A DNA stretch of 64,000 bases, from contig OY744607.1 of the NCBI GenBank assembly GCA_963556255.1, positions 41,466,390-41,530,389 of the forward strand, written 5' to 3'. The notes beneath the pieces are model-generated. The model did no database searches, was not told the origin of the DNA, and worked only from the letters and a program-made list of their open reading frames with translations. This stretch comes from Allolobophora icterica. Taxonomy: Eukaryota > Annelida > Clitellata > Crassiclitellata > Lumbricidae. This document shows positions 1-11,905 of the stretch, in pieces (position 1 is the first letter of the stretch; every line of letters starts with the position of its first letter). Made by a program: the position numbers and the translations under genes.

Positions 1-514
1 TTGGCTGTATTGAAAGCGAGCTACGATAATAATAATTATTGTTCTTTTATGTAAACAATGGAATAGTTTCATTGCTATAATTACACCTTATCGGTATGAA
101 AAAATTATACTAAAGTATTGATGTATGGCAGGGGTTCAAAACCTTTCCTATGCCCTCCCCCACTACGGTTTGATTAATGTTCGCATCCCCTGCAAAAGTA
201 ATATCACATTTGAAGATGAATAGGTCAAATTTCTAGTTTTGGAACCCAGATTGAACCATATACACTGATACACTACTGCGGTGAACAAACTGAACTAAAA
301 AATAAGCTTTTAACTTAGGGCATAAAATGTAAATATTAACTGAACAATCGGAAAAAATTGTAACCAGTTAAAAATCAGTACAATAGTAACATACTTTGCC
401 TCTTTATCGCAGCCGTGAAATGTCATCTCGCACCCCCTAGGGGTGCGGGCACCCAAGGTTGGAAACCTCTGATGTTTACGGTAAGGCCAACGTCAATAGC
501 CCTGGCAGCCACAA
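1..514. other. No gene recognised
   Basis: AT-rich sequence with no open frame of note. Around 420-480 there is a short GC-rich stretch (gcaccccctaggggtgcggg) containing a small palindrome. I see no exon with convincing splice sites on either strand. Confidence 0.5.
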
Positions 515-825
515 GATGTCGTTTAGAAGAAGGGAGATCATTCCCTTAAGCTAGCCCTGAGGCAGCCATGGGTATGTGGTGTTAGCGACTTCATCTTCTT
601 AGCCTCGGTTTATGAGGGTTGGTGGCCAGTCCTCTCTCTCACCGTATCATCTTCCCACGGACAGTGTACGGTCAGTGTACCCAATGTACCTGAGTTGGCT
701 AGGGGGCGCAGGTGGAGCAGAAATCTCGAACCAAATTTCTGCACTGGCGGGGATTTGAGTCCCCGACCTCTCGCTTGACAGTCAAGCACGCTGAGCACTA
801 CACTCTCGAGCACCCCTAAAACCTA
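515..825 (-). repeat. tRNA-derived SINE copy 1
   Basis: Read on the minus strand, the tRNA-like head lies near 740-820, with an A-box-like tgtagtgctcag and a B-box-like gggactcaaatcc. The body follows and ends in a short gaa/ttc-rich tail near 520. The same body words (gcgacttcat, cttagcctcgg, ggccagtcctc, cagtgtacggtca) recur at 2390-2660, 6345-6645 and 63400-63690, which identifies a dispersed family. The RNA polymerase III promoter role is inferred from the box motifs. Confidence 0.72.
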
Positions 826-1631
826 CTACTAATATTATTCATTATCTGTTTAAATACCTCTAGATCTCTTAGATGGACGCCTTTTCCATTTCAACCATTT
901 CGTTCAATCGTTGGAAACGCTGCGCCACTTCCGGTATCGGGTGGTGCCAGTTCCAATCGAAGGGCGATGCTAATCATCTTCGTTTCTACAAGCGGTCGTT
1001 AAACAATAGCTACCTTAATCGCTATAGCTAGTAACTCCTCGATCGGTCGATGGCCCTGGCAACCATAGCTATTGTTAGGCAATGTCTACTAGTAACATTA
1101 TTAGGGTCTGTTTAAACACATTTTAATTACTTTCTCAGACTCTATGTTGTTTTCTTAATATTCGTCAATTAAAAATGATTTGCAAGAAAACTTAGATGAT
1201 TTTCCGTTGGGACCAGATCCTGTCAACAAGAGATCAAATAGATGTTGCATTATATACTTACCACGGATCTCGGTTAACTCCTGAGTTGTCGTTAGGTCAG
1301 CGAACGTTGTTGGCGCTTTGACCGTTGTTGTTGCTCTTGTTGCTATAGGTGGGGGACTGTTGTCTGGTTGCCGTGGAGCAGGGCTATTTCGCGTCAGGGC
1401 TGACTGCTCGCCAGCTTCATTCACTTGGGCTTCTGTAGAAAAGATGGGATATTATTATCCTTTTAAAAATTCATATTTGTCATTTGCAGCTGTTTTGTTT
1501 CTTTTTCTTTGTTAATAGTTTATTTCTTTTCAATTTTATCATTATTCCCTTGTATTTCTGTAGAAAACATTGTACAGGAAACGCATTATGCATTCAGAGA
1601 TAGAATGCATTGTGTGGTTGGAAGCAGGAAA
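826..1631. other. No gene recognised
   Basis: Unique-looking sequence with only short frames. A weak inverted word (tagctattg... with caatagcta) occurs near 1000-1080. No exon or element boundary could be supported. Confidence 0.4.
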
Positions 1632-1803
1632 GCTCGTGAATAAGCTGTTGCCCTGCGCTTTGCACCCGACCCCTCTGACACAATACAGCGCTCGTGAATA
1701 AGCTGTTGCTCTGCGCTTTGCACCCGACCCCTCTGACACAATACAGCGCTCGTGAATAAGCTGGTGCCCTGCACCTAACTTTAGAGTAACGCCTTAGATA
1801 TTT
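1632..1803 (+). repeat. 58-bp tandem repeat within a LINE 3' tail
   Basis: The word gctcgtgaataag starts at 1632, 1690 and 1748, giving two full 58-bp units and a partial third. The last unit runs into gagtaacgcctta, which resembles the LINE tail at 11840-11905 (cctgcgcttagcctt, gagtagcgctttataaa). The most economical reading is a CR1/L2-like LINE 3' end in which a 58-bp piece was locally triplicated. Confidence 0.6.
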
Positions 1804-2389
1804 TAAGTGGAGCTTTGTTAATTTGAAGTTACGATGAATGGGAAGGATGATAGAAAATGCGTCGAAAGTGGTGCTTCACAATTCAAGGTCCCCGTGTACG
1901 GACCAGTGTCAGAGATACAGATGGCGTGAGGGACTGCTTGATTTTTCACTGGCACATATATGCAACATGTGCAACGCACTGCCAACCAGCAATTATCCCG
2001 TTTTGTGAACTCTTCAGTGCTTACATTAAAAACATCAGGCTGGGTTTTTTTGTTCTGCACGCAATTATGCTTTTAGACCAATTATGATGATTGCGCACAA
2101 CCTGCCTGGGCCGGAGATGCTACCGGCCTCTGCAGCACAATCTGTTTCATCGTTCGCTCACGCACTCGTCCATTCATATGTACATTCATTCATCCATTAA
2201 ACTGTTTATTCATCCATCCATCAACTGTCATTCATGCTATATTATATATAAAGGTCATGTATATATCAGTGTGGCATATACTTAGACAAGGATATACTAG
2301 TATATATCAGTATCTAATCTACTCCAGTCTACTCTTATATAGCGCTGTTACAATAATGCATAAGGCACCACACGATGATCGCTTCAAGT
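1804..2389. other. No gene recognised
   Basis: Short frames only. Around 2160-2225 there is a degenerate attcatccat-type simple repeat, and 2240-2310 is rich in tata words. No supported exon. Confidence 0.4.
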
Positions 2390-2660
2390 GAAGAAGAAGA
2401 AGAAGAAGAAGAAGAAGAAGAGCAGCCCTTTAAGCCAACCATGAGGCGGCCATTGGTATGAAGTGTTAGCGACTTCATTTTCTTAGCCTCGGAATATGAG
2501 GTCGAGTGGCCAGTCCTCACCCTCGCCGTCTGATCGTCCGACTGACAGTGTACGGTCGATGCACACATTAAAACTGAATCGCTGAATGGCGCAAGTGAAG
2601 CCAAGATCTCAGAACAGATTAATTCCCTCTGCGGGAATATGATCCCCATCCGATATGACC
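2390..2660 (-). repeat. tRNA-derived SINE copy 2 with (TTC)n tail
   Basis: Minus-strand copy of the SINE at 515-825. A clean gaa trinucleotide run at 2392-2420 is its (TTC)n tail read on the minus strand. The body words (gcgacttcatt, cttagcctcgg, gagtggccagtcctc, cagtgtacggtcg) match. The head near 2620-2660 is decayed. Confidence 0.72.
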
Positions 2661-3289
2661 CCATAGACTATCAGATTAGTAAACATGTGTACGAAAACAT
2701 GAAATATAGGCCAGTAACCCTACTTGACCTGCAGCTGATCCATTGGTTAAGCGTTATCACATGTACACTGTACAGTGCCTCTTGATCGGGTGTCATGTGA
2801 TATATAATTATAAGCAGCTGAAGTCATTCAGTCTCTCGTCCTGGACTGTAATCACAGATTGACGAAATCATGAACGGCCTGCAGGGAAGGATCCGTGAAC
2901 AGGGACCTGCTTCAGGTTTCCCTGTTCCTTGATTTATCATAAACAGATGGCAGTGCCAATGCACTGAGACCGCTGTGAAACACTCCAGGTTATGAAAAGG
3001 TCAACCGGATAAGAAACCATGCACTACCAGAAGTGGCTTGCTAATCAAGGTTCTATACAAAATGTTGTCGTTACGCTACGTAAAGTAATGTAATGTAATT
3101 ACCATTCCGGCATATACGAACCGCACAAATGTCCTGTTCATGGCTTTAGGTTGCTGTGGTCGTATAAATTTACGCATCAGCAGAATGATGATCAGTCTCA
3201 GTACTCTGCTTCCTGATAGTTTCTTTAGAGTCTGTTCTAATCGCGCTTAGCTTGTTGTGATCAATACCTTGTCTTTAAGCCAGAGGTTT
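2661..3289. other. No gene recognised
   Basis: No coding signal found. A short attacgctacg/taatgtaatgtaat stretch sits near 3070-3100. The LINE fragment begins at or just after the right end. Confidence 0.35.
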
Positions 3290-3990
3290 CCGGACAGCCT
3301 TTTCTGTTCACAGTCCGTAGTCTAGGAATTGTCTTAGACCGGGATCTATCCTTGACTCAAATCATGTCAACAGTGTCTGCCGTGCATGCTTTTACCACTT
3401 CTGTCAGCTCCGTACCATCCGCCACTGTCTCTCCTTTCATTGCTTATCGGCACCAGAGCGGATTTGGACTTTCACCAGCTCATATTTCGAAGCTTCAGTC
3501 TGTTCTTAATACCGCTGCCCGTGTTATTGGAGTTGTCCTCAGGTTAGGCCATATAGCTTCCTTTATGTGGGATGCTTTGCGCTGGCTCCCCACCCAGCAA
3601 CGTGTTCAGTTTACGATCATGAAACCTATGCGTAATTGTGTTGTTGGCTCTGCTCCATCATGCCTGTGGGACTTCTGCCTTTCAGTGTCCTCGGTCCCGG
3701 CTCGTGGCACCCTTCGGTCGGCGTCCATGAACTCCTGACTGTCCCTCGTATGCGTACTGCCGCAGCTCAGTCCAGGAGCTTGCCCGTGTTTGTCCCACCA
3801 GCTGGAATCGCCTTTCTCTATAGAGCTGCGGCTCGAACTCCTCAGTTTGTTCCTTCCACAGTCTTGCAAGCACCTGAAGTCTGTATTAGTTGACAGCGAT
3901 TTCACTTTTTCTGGAGCGCCACTAATGAGTTTTTTCTCTAAGTGGCGCTTTATAAATGTTCGATTATAATTACAATTACAATCATTAGGT
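3290..3990 (+). pseudogene. 5'-truncated CR1/L2-like LINE, RT C-terminal remnant
   Basis: Shifted frames encode pieces typical of the C-terminal reverse transcriptase region of CR1/L2-type LINEs: VRSLGIVLDRDLSL near 3310-3355, LQSVLNTAARVI near 3496, and WLPTQQRVQF near 3585. The 3' end contains the LINE tail word gcgctttataaat (3945-3957) followed by attacaattacaat. The frame breaks around 3650-3740, so it is not functional. The family is inferred from motif layout shared with the copies at 42335-43265 and 46655-47106. Confidence 0.78.
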
Positions 3991-4650
3991 GTTACTTGTG
4001 CCGTTTACTTTATGTCATAGGAGGTTCGTTACGAGCAAGACTTCTAGCTCGCTTCGAGTTAGGCTCACGAGTAGCAATGGTCTATCGTACGATATTTTTA
4101 TAGTGCTGCTTTATAAATACTCAATACACTCATTTGGAAATACAACTGAGACTTTCTTTGTTTAACCTTTGTAAGGTCGACGAGTTTGGTGTTGTGTCAA
4201 TGAACTGTCTATTTTTAAATAGGCCCTATACGTAAAAGCTAAAGGACTGCGTGTTTTAAATCAAGTTGCTCTGTACTGCCGATCAGAGAGAATGACGGGG
4301 GTCTAGGCCCGATCGTTTGAGAGCTGTCGAAAGCCGGCGAAAAGATGATAAACGAGCGACTAAGCGCATTTTCGAAGCAAGTCCAACTTCTAAACAAAGT
4401 TTCCTGACGTACATTCACAGCTTAGGAACCACGAAGCACTAATTTTTAAATCAGAGCATACACGGCTTACCTACAGTCTGCAGCAGCTCTCCACCCTACC
4501 AGCATTACCATGAGCGATAGATTCGACCCATATGGGGTCTATAGGTCACATATGGTAATTTGGATTTTATATTGACTCCATGTGGGTATACTGGCAGGGT
4601 ACTGATTCCGCTGCATGCAGCTGCACCTAGATGACCTTTTCTGAACTCAC
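3991..4650. other. No gene recognised; downstream of the lectin exon
   Basis: No exon found on either strand. The minus-strand frame of lectin exon C stays open to 4505, but the canonical CTLD end and a strong donor lie at 4651, so 4505-4650 is more likely intron than coding. Confidence 0.35.
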
Positions 4651-4821
4651 TGTATTGGCAGATGGACCGATAGTGCCACTTCATTGCACTGCAGACTGTC
4701 TCATGCCATCTCCACTGACCGTGCTCTCGCACCATTCTCACGCAGTCGCGGAAGCTGTGTAGAAAGGCGCCCGGGTGACCACGACCCCAGTTGGTCCAAG
4801 TACCCAATGCATCGTTCTCAT
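4651..4821 (-). CDS. C-type lectin domain, C-terminal exon (exon C)
   Basis: This is the last of three visible exons of a minus-strand C-type lectin. The frame carries the end of a CTLD: TWTNWGRGHPG, then DCVRM, GQWRWHETVC and RSICQY, with the two conserved cysteines in place. An acceptor (cattgaag) precedes it at 4822 and a strong donor gtgagt follows the ICQY end. Joining it to the exon at 10228-10381 keeps the frame and makes a Tyr at the junction. The usual calcium/sugar motif of the EPN or QPD type is replaced by HPG and the WND motif by WHE, so classical calcium-dependent sugar binding is doubtful (inference). The stretch just upstream of the acceptor is a long att/atc microsatellite. 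Further exons are probable but were not found. Confidence 0.85.
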
Positions 4822-4873
4822 CTTCAATGACAAAAACATTGCTGCCACTGTTATCGTTATCACTAGTCGTCGG

Positions 4874-4911
4874 CATTATTATTATTATTATTTTCATCAA
4901 TATTATTATTA

Positions 4912-5009
<98 letters not shown>

Positions 5010-5042
5010 ATTATCATCATCATGATCATCATCATCATCATG

Positions 5043-5094
<52 letters not shown>

Positions 5095-5211
5095 CCATCA
5101 TGATCATCATCATTATTATTATTATCATCATTATTATTATTTTAGTAGTAGTAGTAGTAATAGCAGTAGTAGTAGTAGTGGTTGTGGTAATGGTAGTAGT
5201 AGTAGTAGCAC
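4874..5211. repeat. Compound (ATT)n/(ATC)n/(GTA)n microsatellite
   Basis: An att run (about 4876-5008) passes into an atc run (5009-5113), a second att block and a gta block (5145-5208). Long poly-Ile, poly-Tyr or poly-Met frames here are artefacts of the repeat. It lies in the lectin intron, about 50 bp upstream of the exon C acceptor. Confidence 0.95.
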
Positions 5212-6344
5212 TATACTTCTATTGTCTCAAATTTGTTTTGTTCTATACTCTGTGAAAAAGTGTTGCCAGTTTTGTCTACTTCTTTTGTTGCGCTGGTTTT
5301 CCTTTACAAAGCAATGTGGATGTTTTTGCAGCAAAGTGTGGACATACACCGATGTAGACAGCCAAATCATTTGTGAAAAAGTTTCGGAGAAACTCTACAA
5401 ATTGCAGATAAACAAGAACTCAGCATTACGTGCTTAGCCTATAAGTCCTATATTTAGACCGATTCTCAGCCCGATTTTTTTTACAAATTTTACAGGGTGC
5501 GATTTTCGGAGAAAAACTATTGGGTAGCAGCGAAAAACTTCTGTAGGCCCTATAGGAAAACGTATTTTCAGTGGGAGATGATCTAACCCAGTGCGAAATT
5601 CTCTCTTACCTTAGAAATCGCACCCTGTTTATATAGCGTCACTGCTTACAGCACGTAAGCCTATCTAGTATGGATCAAGATTCCGACAGATGGCCTAATA
5701 CTGTCAGACGGCTCGAACCCTAAACTGCTCTACATAATTAAGGCAAGCGCTGAACCAATCATCTACTTTCAGTGGTGTGTACCTTCAAATTTCGGGCCCC
5801 TATCCATTACTCTAATGATCCTGTTTTCCACCTCTGGTTGCCTTTCAGATTCGGGCACAGGCCTTACCACCCTCCCTGCAGTTGCAGGCTCTGCGAGGGC
5901 GATAGTCAAAGTATAGTCATGCTTCTGTCCGACATAATTAATTTCTCGGAATAAAGGTCACTCAGTAAGTCATTAAGAGACATTGTTGTTAATAATGATC
6001 GATTGTCTAATTATGGCCACTGCAGTGAGTCTCACGACTGACAACTAAAGTCCTTATGCTATTCTTATTCAGAAACACAAATACGCTTACTTTTATGCAT
6101 GCATTCATAGGCCCTAATAATAATATTATCATCGTAAGCCTACGTGACTTTCTGGAAATGCCGAATCATTCTTTACCAGCACCACATCCACTATATATGT
6201 ATACATATATGCACTCGAGAATATACGACACATGATATAATTATTATAATTAAATATAAACGATGCTGCTTGGCTAATGGCAATCGATTTGTGTGAGTGT
6301 GTGTATGTGTGTGCGTGCGTGTGTCTTTCTTGTTATGTGCACGC
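5212..6344. other. Intronic DNA of the lectin gene; one small MITE
   Basis: No exon recognised on the minus strand. It holds the inverted-repeat element at 5493-5627 and a (GT)n-like stretch at 6292-6325. Otherwise I see nothing in it. Confidence 0.4.
5493..5627. mobile_element. 135-bp hAT-like MITE
   Basis: It begins cagggtgcgatttt and ends aaatcgcaccctg, so the ends are inverted repeats starting with CAGGG, the style of hAT elements in this window. The flanks (aaatttta and tttatata) do not form a clear 8-bp duplication, so it is either old or the ends are misplaced. Confidence 0.5.
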
Positions 6345-6645
6345 TGCTACAGAAGAAGAGCAGTCCCTTAATTAAGATAACCTCGACATGCAGCAATGTG
6401 TATGAACTGCCATGTATACATTAACTTTCTTAGCCTCGACGCAGGAGGGCGAGTGGCCAGTACTCTCCCTCGCCGTCTAATTTTTCCTCCGAAATTGTTC
6501 GGTCAGTGTACTCACTATAGCTGAGTTGACTGAGACACAAGTGGAGCAGAAATACCGCAGCAAATTTCTGCCCTGGCGGGGATTTGAACCCCGACCTCTC
6601 GGATGACAGTCCACCAAGCTATCCACTACACCGTCGGGCACCTCT
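6345..6645 (-). repeat. tRNA-derived SINE copy 3, best-preserved head
   Basis: On the minus strand the head reads gtagtggatagcttggt (A box region) and ggttcaaatcc (a near-perfect B box). The body shared with copies 1 and 2 follows, then a short (TTC)n-type tail near 6350. A tRNA origin is clear from the two boxes, but no functional tRNA cloverleaf is claimed. Confidence 0.8.
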
Positions 6646-8046
6646 GCTATAGAAATCTGCGAAATCCAGTGACCGGACACAGTTTAATCTCTCGACCTAC
6701 TGTGGTTACTATTCTCAATTACAGGCTTAGAAGGACTGATGGGTGAATTGGCTCCGGCTATTACAGGATCACTTTTTAATCTCCCAACTCCGGTAGGGAT
6801 AACGTGGAGTATGCAGGCTGAATTATCCACAAATGCGACTCTGCAGCTCTTTGGTTGTTCGCTTGTTTTGTTTTTGTTTGTTTGTGTAGTTAAGTTATTT
6901 TATGACGAAATCATTCAGGAGCTTCAGCAAGACCGCCTGAAAATATTTGGAAGCAAAGAATGGCTTGGAAAGACGGAAATCATAGCAGCGTCCGTATACG
7001 GATACTTTAAATGGAGTGGCCCCCATTCAGACGGGCAGCGGTGGTGAAGGATCTTACTTGACCAATCTTTGAGCGAGGTCGAGACCATACGGTCGCTATA
7101 TAAACACGTGTACATTTATAGTTACAATTATTGTGCGTTTTTTAGTTGGCAGACGTGGGGAATGAACTTGTGGGTATACGGACGAAATGCACGGGATAAA
7201 CTTATTTTCAATTTACAGCCTCCTAAGATTGTCCGAACCAATATACAGACACAGTTCCCCTTTATCTTCTATAAACTGCACCCACTGTAGCCTAATCATT
7301 GGGTGAATTATTGGGGCATGCAACTGCGTCACATTGCTTCGTCTCATCCCTCTCTCACTCAATCTCAATGATGATAGCGTTTATGATGTTATTTCCGGAG
7401 TTGCATTGAGTCATTAGCAACGGCACACAGCAGCTGTGGTTAACAGCTGCACACTTTGCCAAACACCCAAAAACTCTCTGATGTTGTCAACAACAACTGC
7501 TATCTCTCTCTCTCTCTCTGCAAGGTAGGTCTAACGTTGGCCTAACTATAGGCCCTGCTTTTCATGTAGTAGGTCTATGTTTTGCGTGCATGCGTGCACA
7601 GTTAAATGCAGGGTGACAGTGGCACACATGTACTACCACATCGGGATACACGTGTAGCTAATGGACCATTGTTTCTCAGTCTCTTCCATGCCTGGTGTAG
7701 ATTTCTCCGCTCTGTCGCGTAAGGCTATAATTATTGGTTGTAATTGTAGTAGCTGTATTCCATATTTGCCTTATTGTATCTGTGCAATGTAGACATGATA
7801 TGAGGTGCGTTGATGCACGTTTAATGTGGGGTCTACAGGGTGTACCTGAAAAGGTTAAAGACAGTAATACTGGATGTGCCTTAATGCAACATGCAGTGAC
7901 CTCGGAATTGTGTGTGTTACCGGTGTTGATGTTCTATTAACCCGATTCGTCATGTGTGGAAAAGTTTATGTGAGAGTGGCGTCAATTAACGCTAATAGCC
8001 TCTTTGCTCCCTACTTTGAGTGGGCTTTTGGCATTTCAAAGTTTCA

Positions 8047-8049
<3 letters not shown>
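6646..8049. other. No gene recognised; lectin intron
   Basis: An open frame of about 100 codons at 6739-7047 has no recognisable domain and no support. A (CT)n patch lies at 7502-7519. I see no exon of the lectin here. Confidence 0.4.
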
Positions 8050-8113
<64 letters not shown>

Positions 8114-8160
8114 GAGAGACAGACAGACAGACAGACAGGCAGATAGATAAACAAACAAAC
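8050..8160. repeat. (GA)n and (GACA)n microsatellite
   Basis: A ga run at about 8050-8078 is followed by gaca tetranucleotides to about 8139 and then degenerate gata/aaac words. Confidence 0.93.
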
Positions 8161-9480
8161 GGACGTGCAATCGTTCGAATATACTGGCCATACACTCAAC
8201 AGTCGACGTAAGACGTTTGAACCTGCGTGAAGGCAGAGAACCAGAAGAAAGACACTCAACAATGTCCCAGAGACGGAATACGCAGAGGTGCTATAGTCAC
8301 AGTTACAAAGTACAATGGCATAGAGCTTAGAGGGAAGACCTGGTTCCGTCTGCCTTCTTAATTTTCTTCGGATCCTCGTATAAACTTAAAGCGCACAATA
8401 AATAGTCAACTTCGTGAATAATTTATCACTAGTCTTACGAATGGCATCGGCATAGACAGCAAAGGGGTAATTATAAATGCCACCATTATAAATCTCGTGC
8501 CAGAGGTCAATTTGACCCTCACTTCTGACCCAAAAGCATACGATTTTGTGTTTCAACTCTGAGAGGCTATGGTTTAGCTTTAGAAGTCATGAAAATTATA
8601 AACCAATGTCTAATAAGTGGCAGAGGAAGGCAAAGAAGTCTTCAGAATGTTTCTGCAATAGAAAGTACAAAAGAAACTCGTTGAAACGTTGTCTTTGGGT
8701 GGCACATCAGGAATCGCCTCAAAGGAAACCGCGTTACAGTGAGGTCTGTTTCTACAACAGTACTAAGCTAATTTGGGGATTCCCACATCGACAACGTTAT
8801 ATCAGAATAAGTGTTATAACCAATCGTCTTATACCAGTCTCCGGTGTACAGCATAGCTTGCATTCCCCACCCTTTATAATTTCTAGATTGACTCTACTAG
8901 ATCCCGGTCTGAAAAGCGTGCCGATGCTCTATCTATAGAAGCAAACTCAGGTGAGCGTTGCCACACATCGATGATTTGTCGTCTGTATTGATCTTTCAGC
9001 AATACAGCATTCAACAAAAAACATGTAAGTCCACATCCTTTTCTATTATTTTGATCCACGTATAACTGTCTAGGTTTACGACGGGATCTGTTCCATTAGT
9101 CCCCCAGCACTCCAACTATCATTCGTGTATCTGGTTTATCCTTAGTTGTGAATATTAAGGGAATCCGTCCCTCGGGCTTCCCATTTGCCGACACCTCTGA
9201 TATCAACATTCATTTCTCAATACAAGACTCTTGAATTTATGCATTACGAGACCAATCTAAGAAAGACGGAGGAAGGGCAAGTAAATGAGATCGCAAAAGT
9301 CCTTCCTATATATCTCTTAATCTGCATCGAAGCTGCCCCTATTCCAGACAAATTGGCCGCTATATCCCACATATAAACTCATCGGAATTGTGCAAATCCC
9401 ATGGGTGCCAGGGGGTGATGCGAACCCCACAAACCGCCCTGTGACTCAACGCTATCGACGTTTGGGCGCAGTGAAAAGAT
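8161..9480. other. No gene recognised; lectin intron
   Basis: A 130-codon plus frame (8546-8938) shows no domain. A minus-strand frame at 9360-9478 ends FICG, which faintly recalls a lectin end, but it was set aside because exon C at 4651-4821 fits far better. Confidence 0.4.
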
Positions 9481-9615
9481 TGCTCTCCTAGACAAATTAT
9501 ATTTGCATATACATACATATTTACATACGTACGTACGTACATACATACATATATACGTATCCACATAAATGCATACATTCATGGCTACATTCATACATAC
9601 ATTTACGCATACACA
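9480..9615. repeat. (TACA)n microsatellite, degenerate
   Basis: Tetranucleotide tacata/tacgta words run from about 9500 to 9610 with interruptions. Confidence 0.85.
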
Positions 9616-9854
9616 CATAGGCTAATATACGTATAATAATAATACGTATCAACACGGACACAGAACGTCTATGCATTGCATATCAATGCATAAAAAGTCC
9701 ATATATAACGCCTTCTAAGAATCAATCGAAGGCACCACGTAATAGGAACGCAAAGAATACACAAACACAAGCACACACGCATATAATATGTAATTAGATG
9801 TATATATTATACAGGCTAATGATGTATAACAATGCGATATGTGTATTTGTGGAC

Positions 9855-10215
9855 AATTAGACAGATAGACAGATAGACACGCACAGACACACAGACAAAC
9901 AGACAGACAAACAGAAAGACACAAATATATACACAGACAGATAGACTGACAGACACAAAATAGAAAGACAAAAAACAGACAGACACACAGATACACAGAT
10001 AGACAAACAGACATACATACAGAGAGGCAGACAGACAGATAAAGAAACAGATAGACAACAGATATCCAGACATACAGACAGACACAGATCCACAGACAGA
10101 CAAACAAACAGACAGATAAATAAACAGACAGACAAACAAACAAACAGACGGGCACAAAGACAGACAGACACAGACAGACAGACAGATGCAGACAGTCAGA
10201 CAGACAGACAGACGA
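9855..10215. repeat. Degenerate (AGAC)n repeat
   Basis: About 360 bp of agac/acag tetranucleotides with scattered substitutions, ending only 13 bp from the lectin exon B donor. Long poly-CLSV-type minus frames are by-products of the repeat. Confidence 0.92.
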
Positions 10216-10227
10216 GGAGATACTAAC

Positions 10228-10381
10228 ACGGATTGACTCCAGCCCACTGGAAGTGCATTTCCCTGTGCAGGTCGTGCAATCCAATCCAGACTCCGTTGTT
10301 TCGCCACCAGAGGTCGTTGAGCGATCGGACGATGAAATCGTTCGTCTCAGCGTCGTCTATTCTCACCAGACGACCTCCGTT
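10228..10381 (-). CDS. C-type lectin domain, middle exon (exon B)
   Basis: The minus-strand frame encodes NGGRLVRIDDAETNDFI, then RNNGVWIGLHDL and FQWAGVNP. GG-L-V-I-E-FI, the WIGL core and F-W-G are the central hallmarks of a CTLD. An acceptor (catgtatag) precedes it, and I place the donor at gttagt after 10228. The exon enters in phase 0 from exon A and leaves in phase 1 into exon C; both joins preserve the CTLD reading frame. A donor two bases upstream is possible but would break the frame to exon C. The intron on its 3' side starts with the degenerate agac repeat. Confidence 0.86.
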
Positions 10382-11029
10382 CTATACATGTATGGACAAC
10401 ATGAACAACAACTAGACAACGATGCATCTGATGACCCCGACTGACAGATAGGGCCAATCGATTCTTTAATCTACTGTGTCCTGCTTCCAGACAATCTTAC
10501 TCAATAGTCTGCGGTTAACAGACAATATCAGTCCGAGTATATAGTTATACGTTTGGGTGCATTTGAGTGTAATTTAATAAAATTAATTTAATCTGTATTT
10601 GTAAGGAGTCGGGAAGACTAGAAGGTCTACAAAAAACATATCTGATCATCTTAGAAGTAAATGTTGACCATTTTTTTAAGTTTCTTTAGCCTATTCAAGG
10701 GCGCGTGGTCGTACGCCTCCAAACTTGGTGAGCTGACGTTTTCTAAATTATATAATAAATTCTTTTATTTCGAAACTCCACTACAGTTGTTCTAGGTAGC
10801 TTTTATCCCAAGCTACCCATTGAAATCGATAAACCGATGAAAATATATATATATGACAGAGAATGCAATGATCTCAAACGCCACCCTGCTGTTTGAGGAA
10901 CTTGGGCAGTTGCTAAGAATATTTGGACAGATTTATGGTTGGTTGCAGTAGTGGGAAATATCAGGTATCTTCGGAAAGGAACTAAAATTATGGCGAAATG
11001 AAATATAGGCCTAGTATGCATCAGTTTGG
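10382..11029. other. Intron of the lectin gene; nothing recognised
   Basis: About 650 bp between exon B and a SINE head. No repeats of known type or coding frames were supported. Confidence 0.4.
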
Positions 11030-11190
11030 GCGAAAGTTCTCTTTCATTCCCCCTTTCAATAGCAAACCGGATGGGGACCGAACCCCAACCTGCAAAACAT
11101 AGGATGACGTCCTCCATCTTGTAAAGTACACGTCTGAGTAATCTAGTGGAACCTTCGGAAATTCTAAGTAACGCCACTGGCGTGGAAGAA
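11030..11190 (-). repeat. tRNA-derived SINE head (different family)
   Basis: The minus strand shows ccactagattactcagacg (A-box region) and ggttggggttcggtccc (B box), as in a tRNA-like head. No matching body to the (TTC)n SINE family was seen, so it is either a second family or a tRNA relic. Confidence 0.5.
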
Positions 11191-11734
11191 CTAAAGCTTT
11201 GTAGGCGTAGGACGATGATTGTGAATGACTCTTCCCAACCATGCAGCTACAACATCTTTTCCCATAGCACCCAAATTCTTTGTAAGACTATAATATAGGC
11301 CAATGATTGTGAATGACTCCTCTCAACTACTTGTAACATCTTCCCATGGCATCTTTCTCTTCCAGTTGCCAGTCGCGGGCTGAAGGCGGATGAAAACCAG
11401 ATGGGCAATTATGGCATGGTCTGCTCGTCGTGTCTTTCATTTAGAGAGCGAGCGGTCTTGATTCGAGGGTCAGCTGTTTCAATAGAGAACACAGCTCGGC
11501 TGTGCGTGCAGTCTTTGAAACTAGGACACAAAGGCCTTCAAAGGTAATGCCTGTTGGCCTTGCTACATTAAGTCCCACAGACATGCAAAAGCCACATTAC
11601 GACGTTGAAATTTGTATGTAGCCTAGGGGAATATTATTAACATGCTTTCGGGAGTATTATTAACATGCACGCATTGATATGTATAGGCATGCAATTTCAG
11701 AAAAACCACCTTAGCAGCTGCTCTGCCTCCTCTC

Positions 11735-11905
11735 TCTCTGGTCTCTCTGGCAACCGGACTTGGACGACTGAACTTCCACTAGACTTCGATCTCTGAAGTC
11801 TGGACAACCTCTCTGGTACGATGCTGCGCTGAGTGCGCTCATGTATAAGCTGGTGTCCTGCGCTTAGCCTTAGAGTAGCGCTTTATAAATTGTGAGTCTG
11901 CGATT
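11735..11905 (+). repeat. CR1/L2-like LINE 3' tail fragment
   Basis: It contains gagtagcgctttataaatt (11870-11888) preceded by ataagctggtgtcctgcg, shared with the tail at 1748-1803. It ends in attatgattac. Only the 3' untranslated end remains. Confidence 0.6.

Noticed and set aside
6739..7047. 102-codon plus frame with a hydrophobic stretch
   Set aside because: No homology recognised, no splice context, lies in the lectin intron on the opposite strand.
8546..8938. 130-codon plus frame
   Set aside because: No recognisable domain or codon pattern; probably chance.
9360..9478. Minus-strand frame ending FICG as lectin exon C
   Set aside because: It lacks the NW and DCV blocks and no donor at exon B joins it in frame; 4651-4821 fits in every respect.
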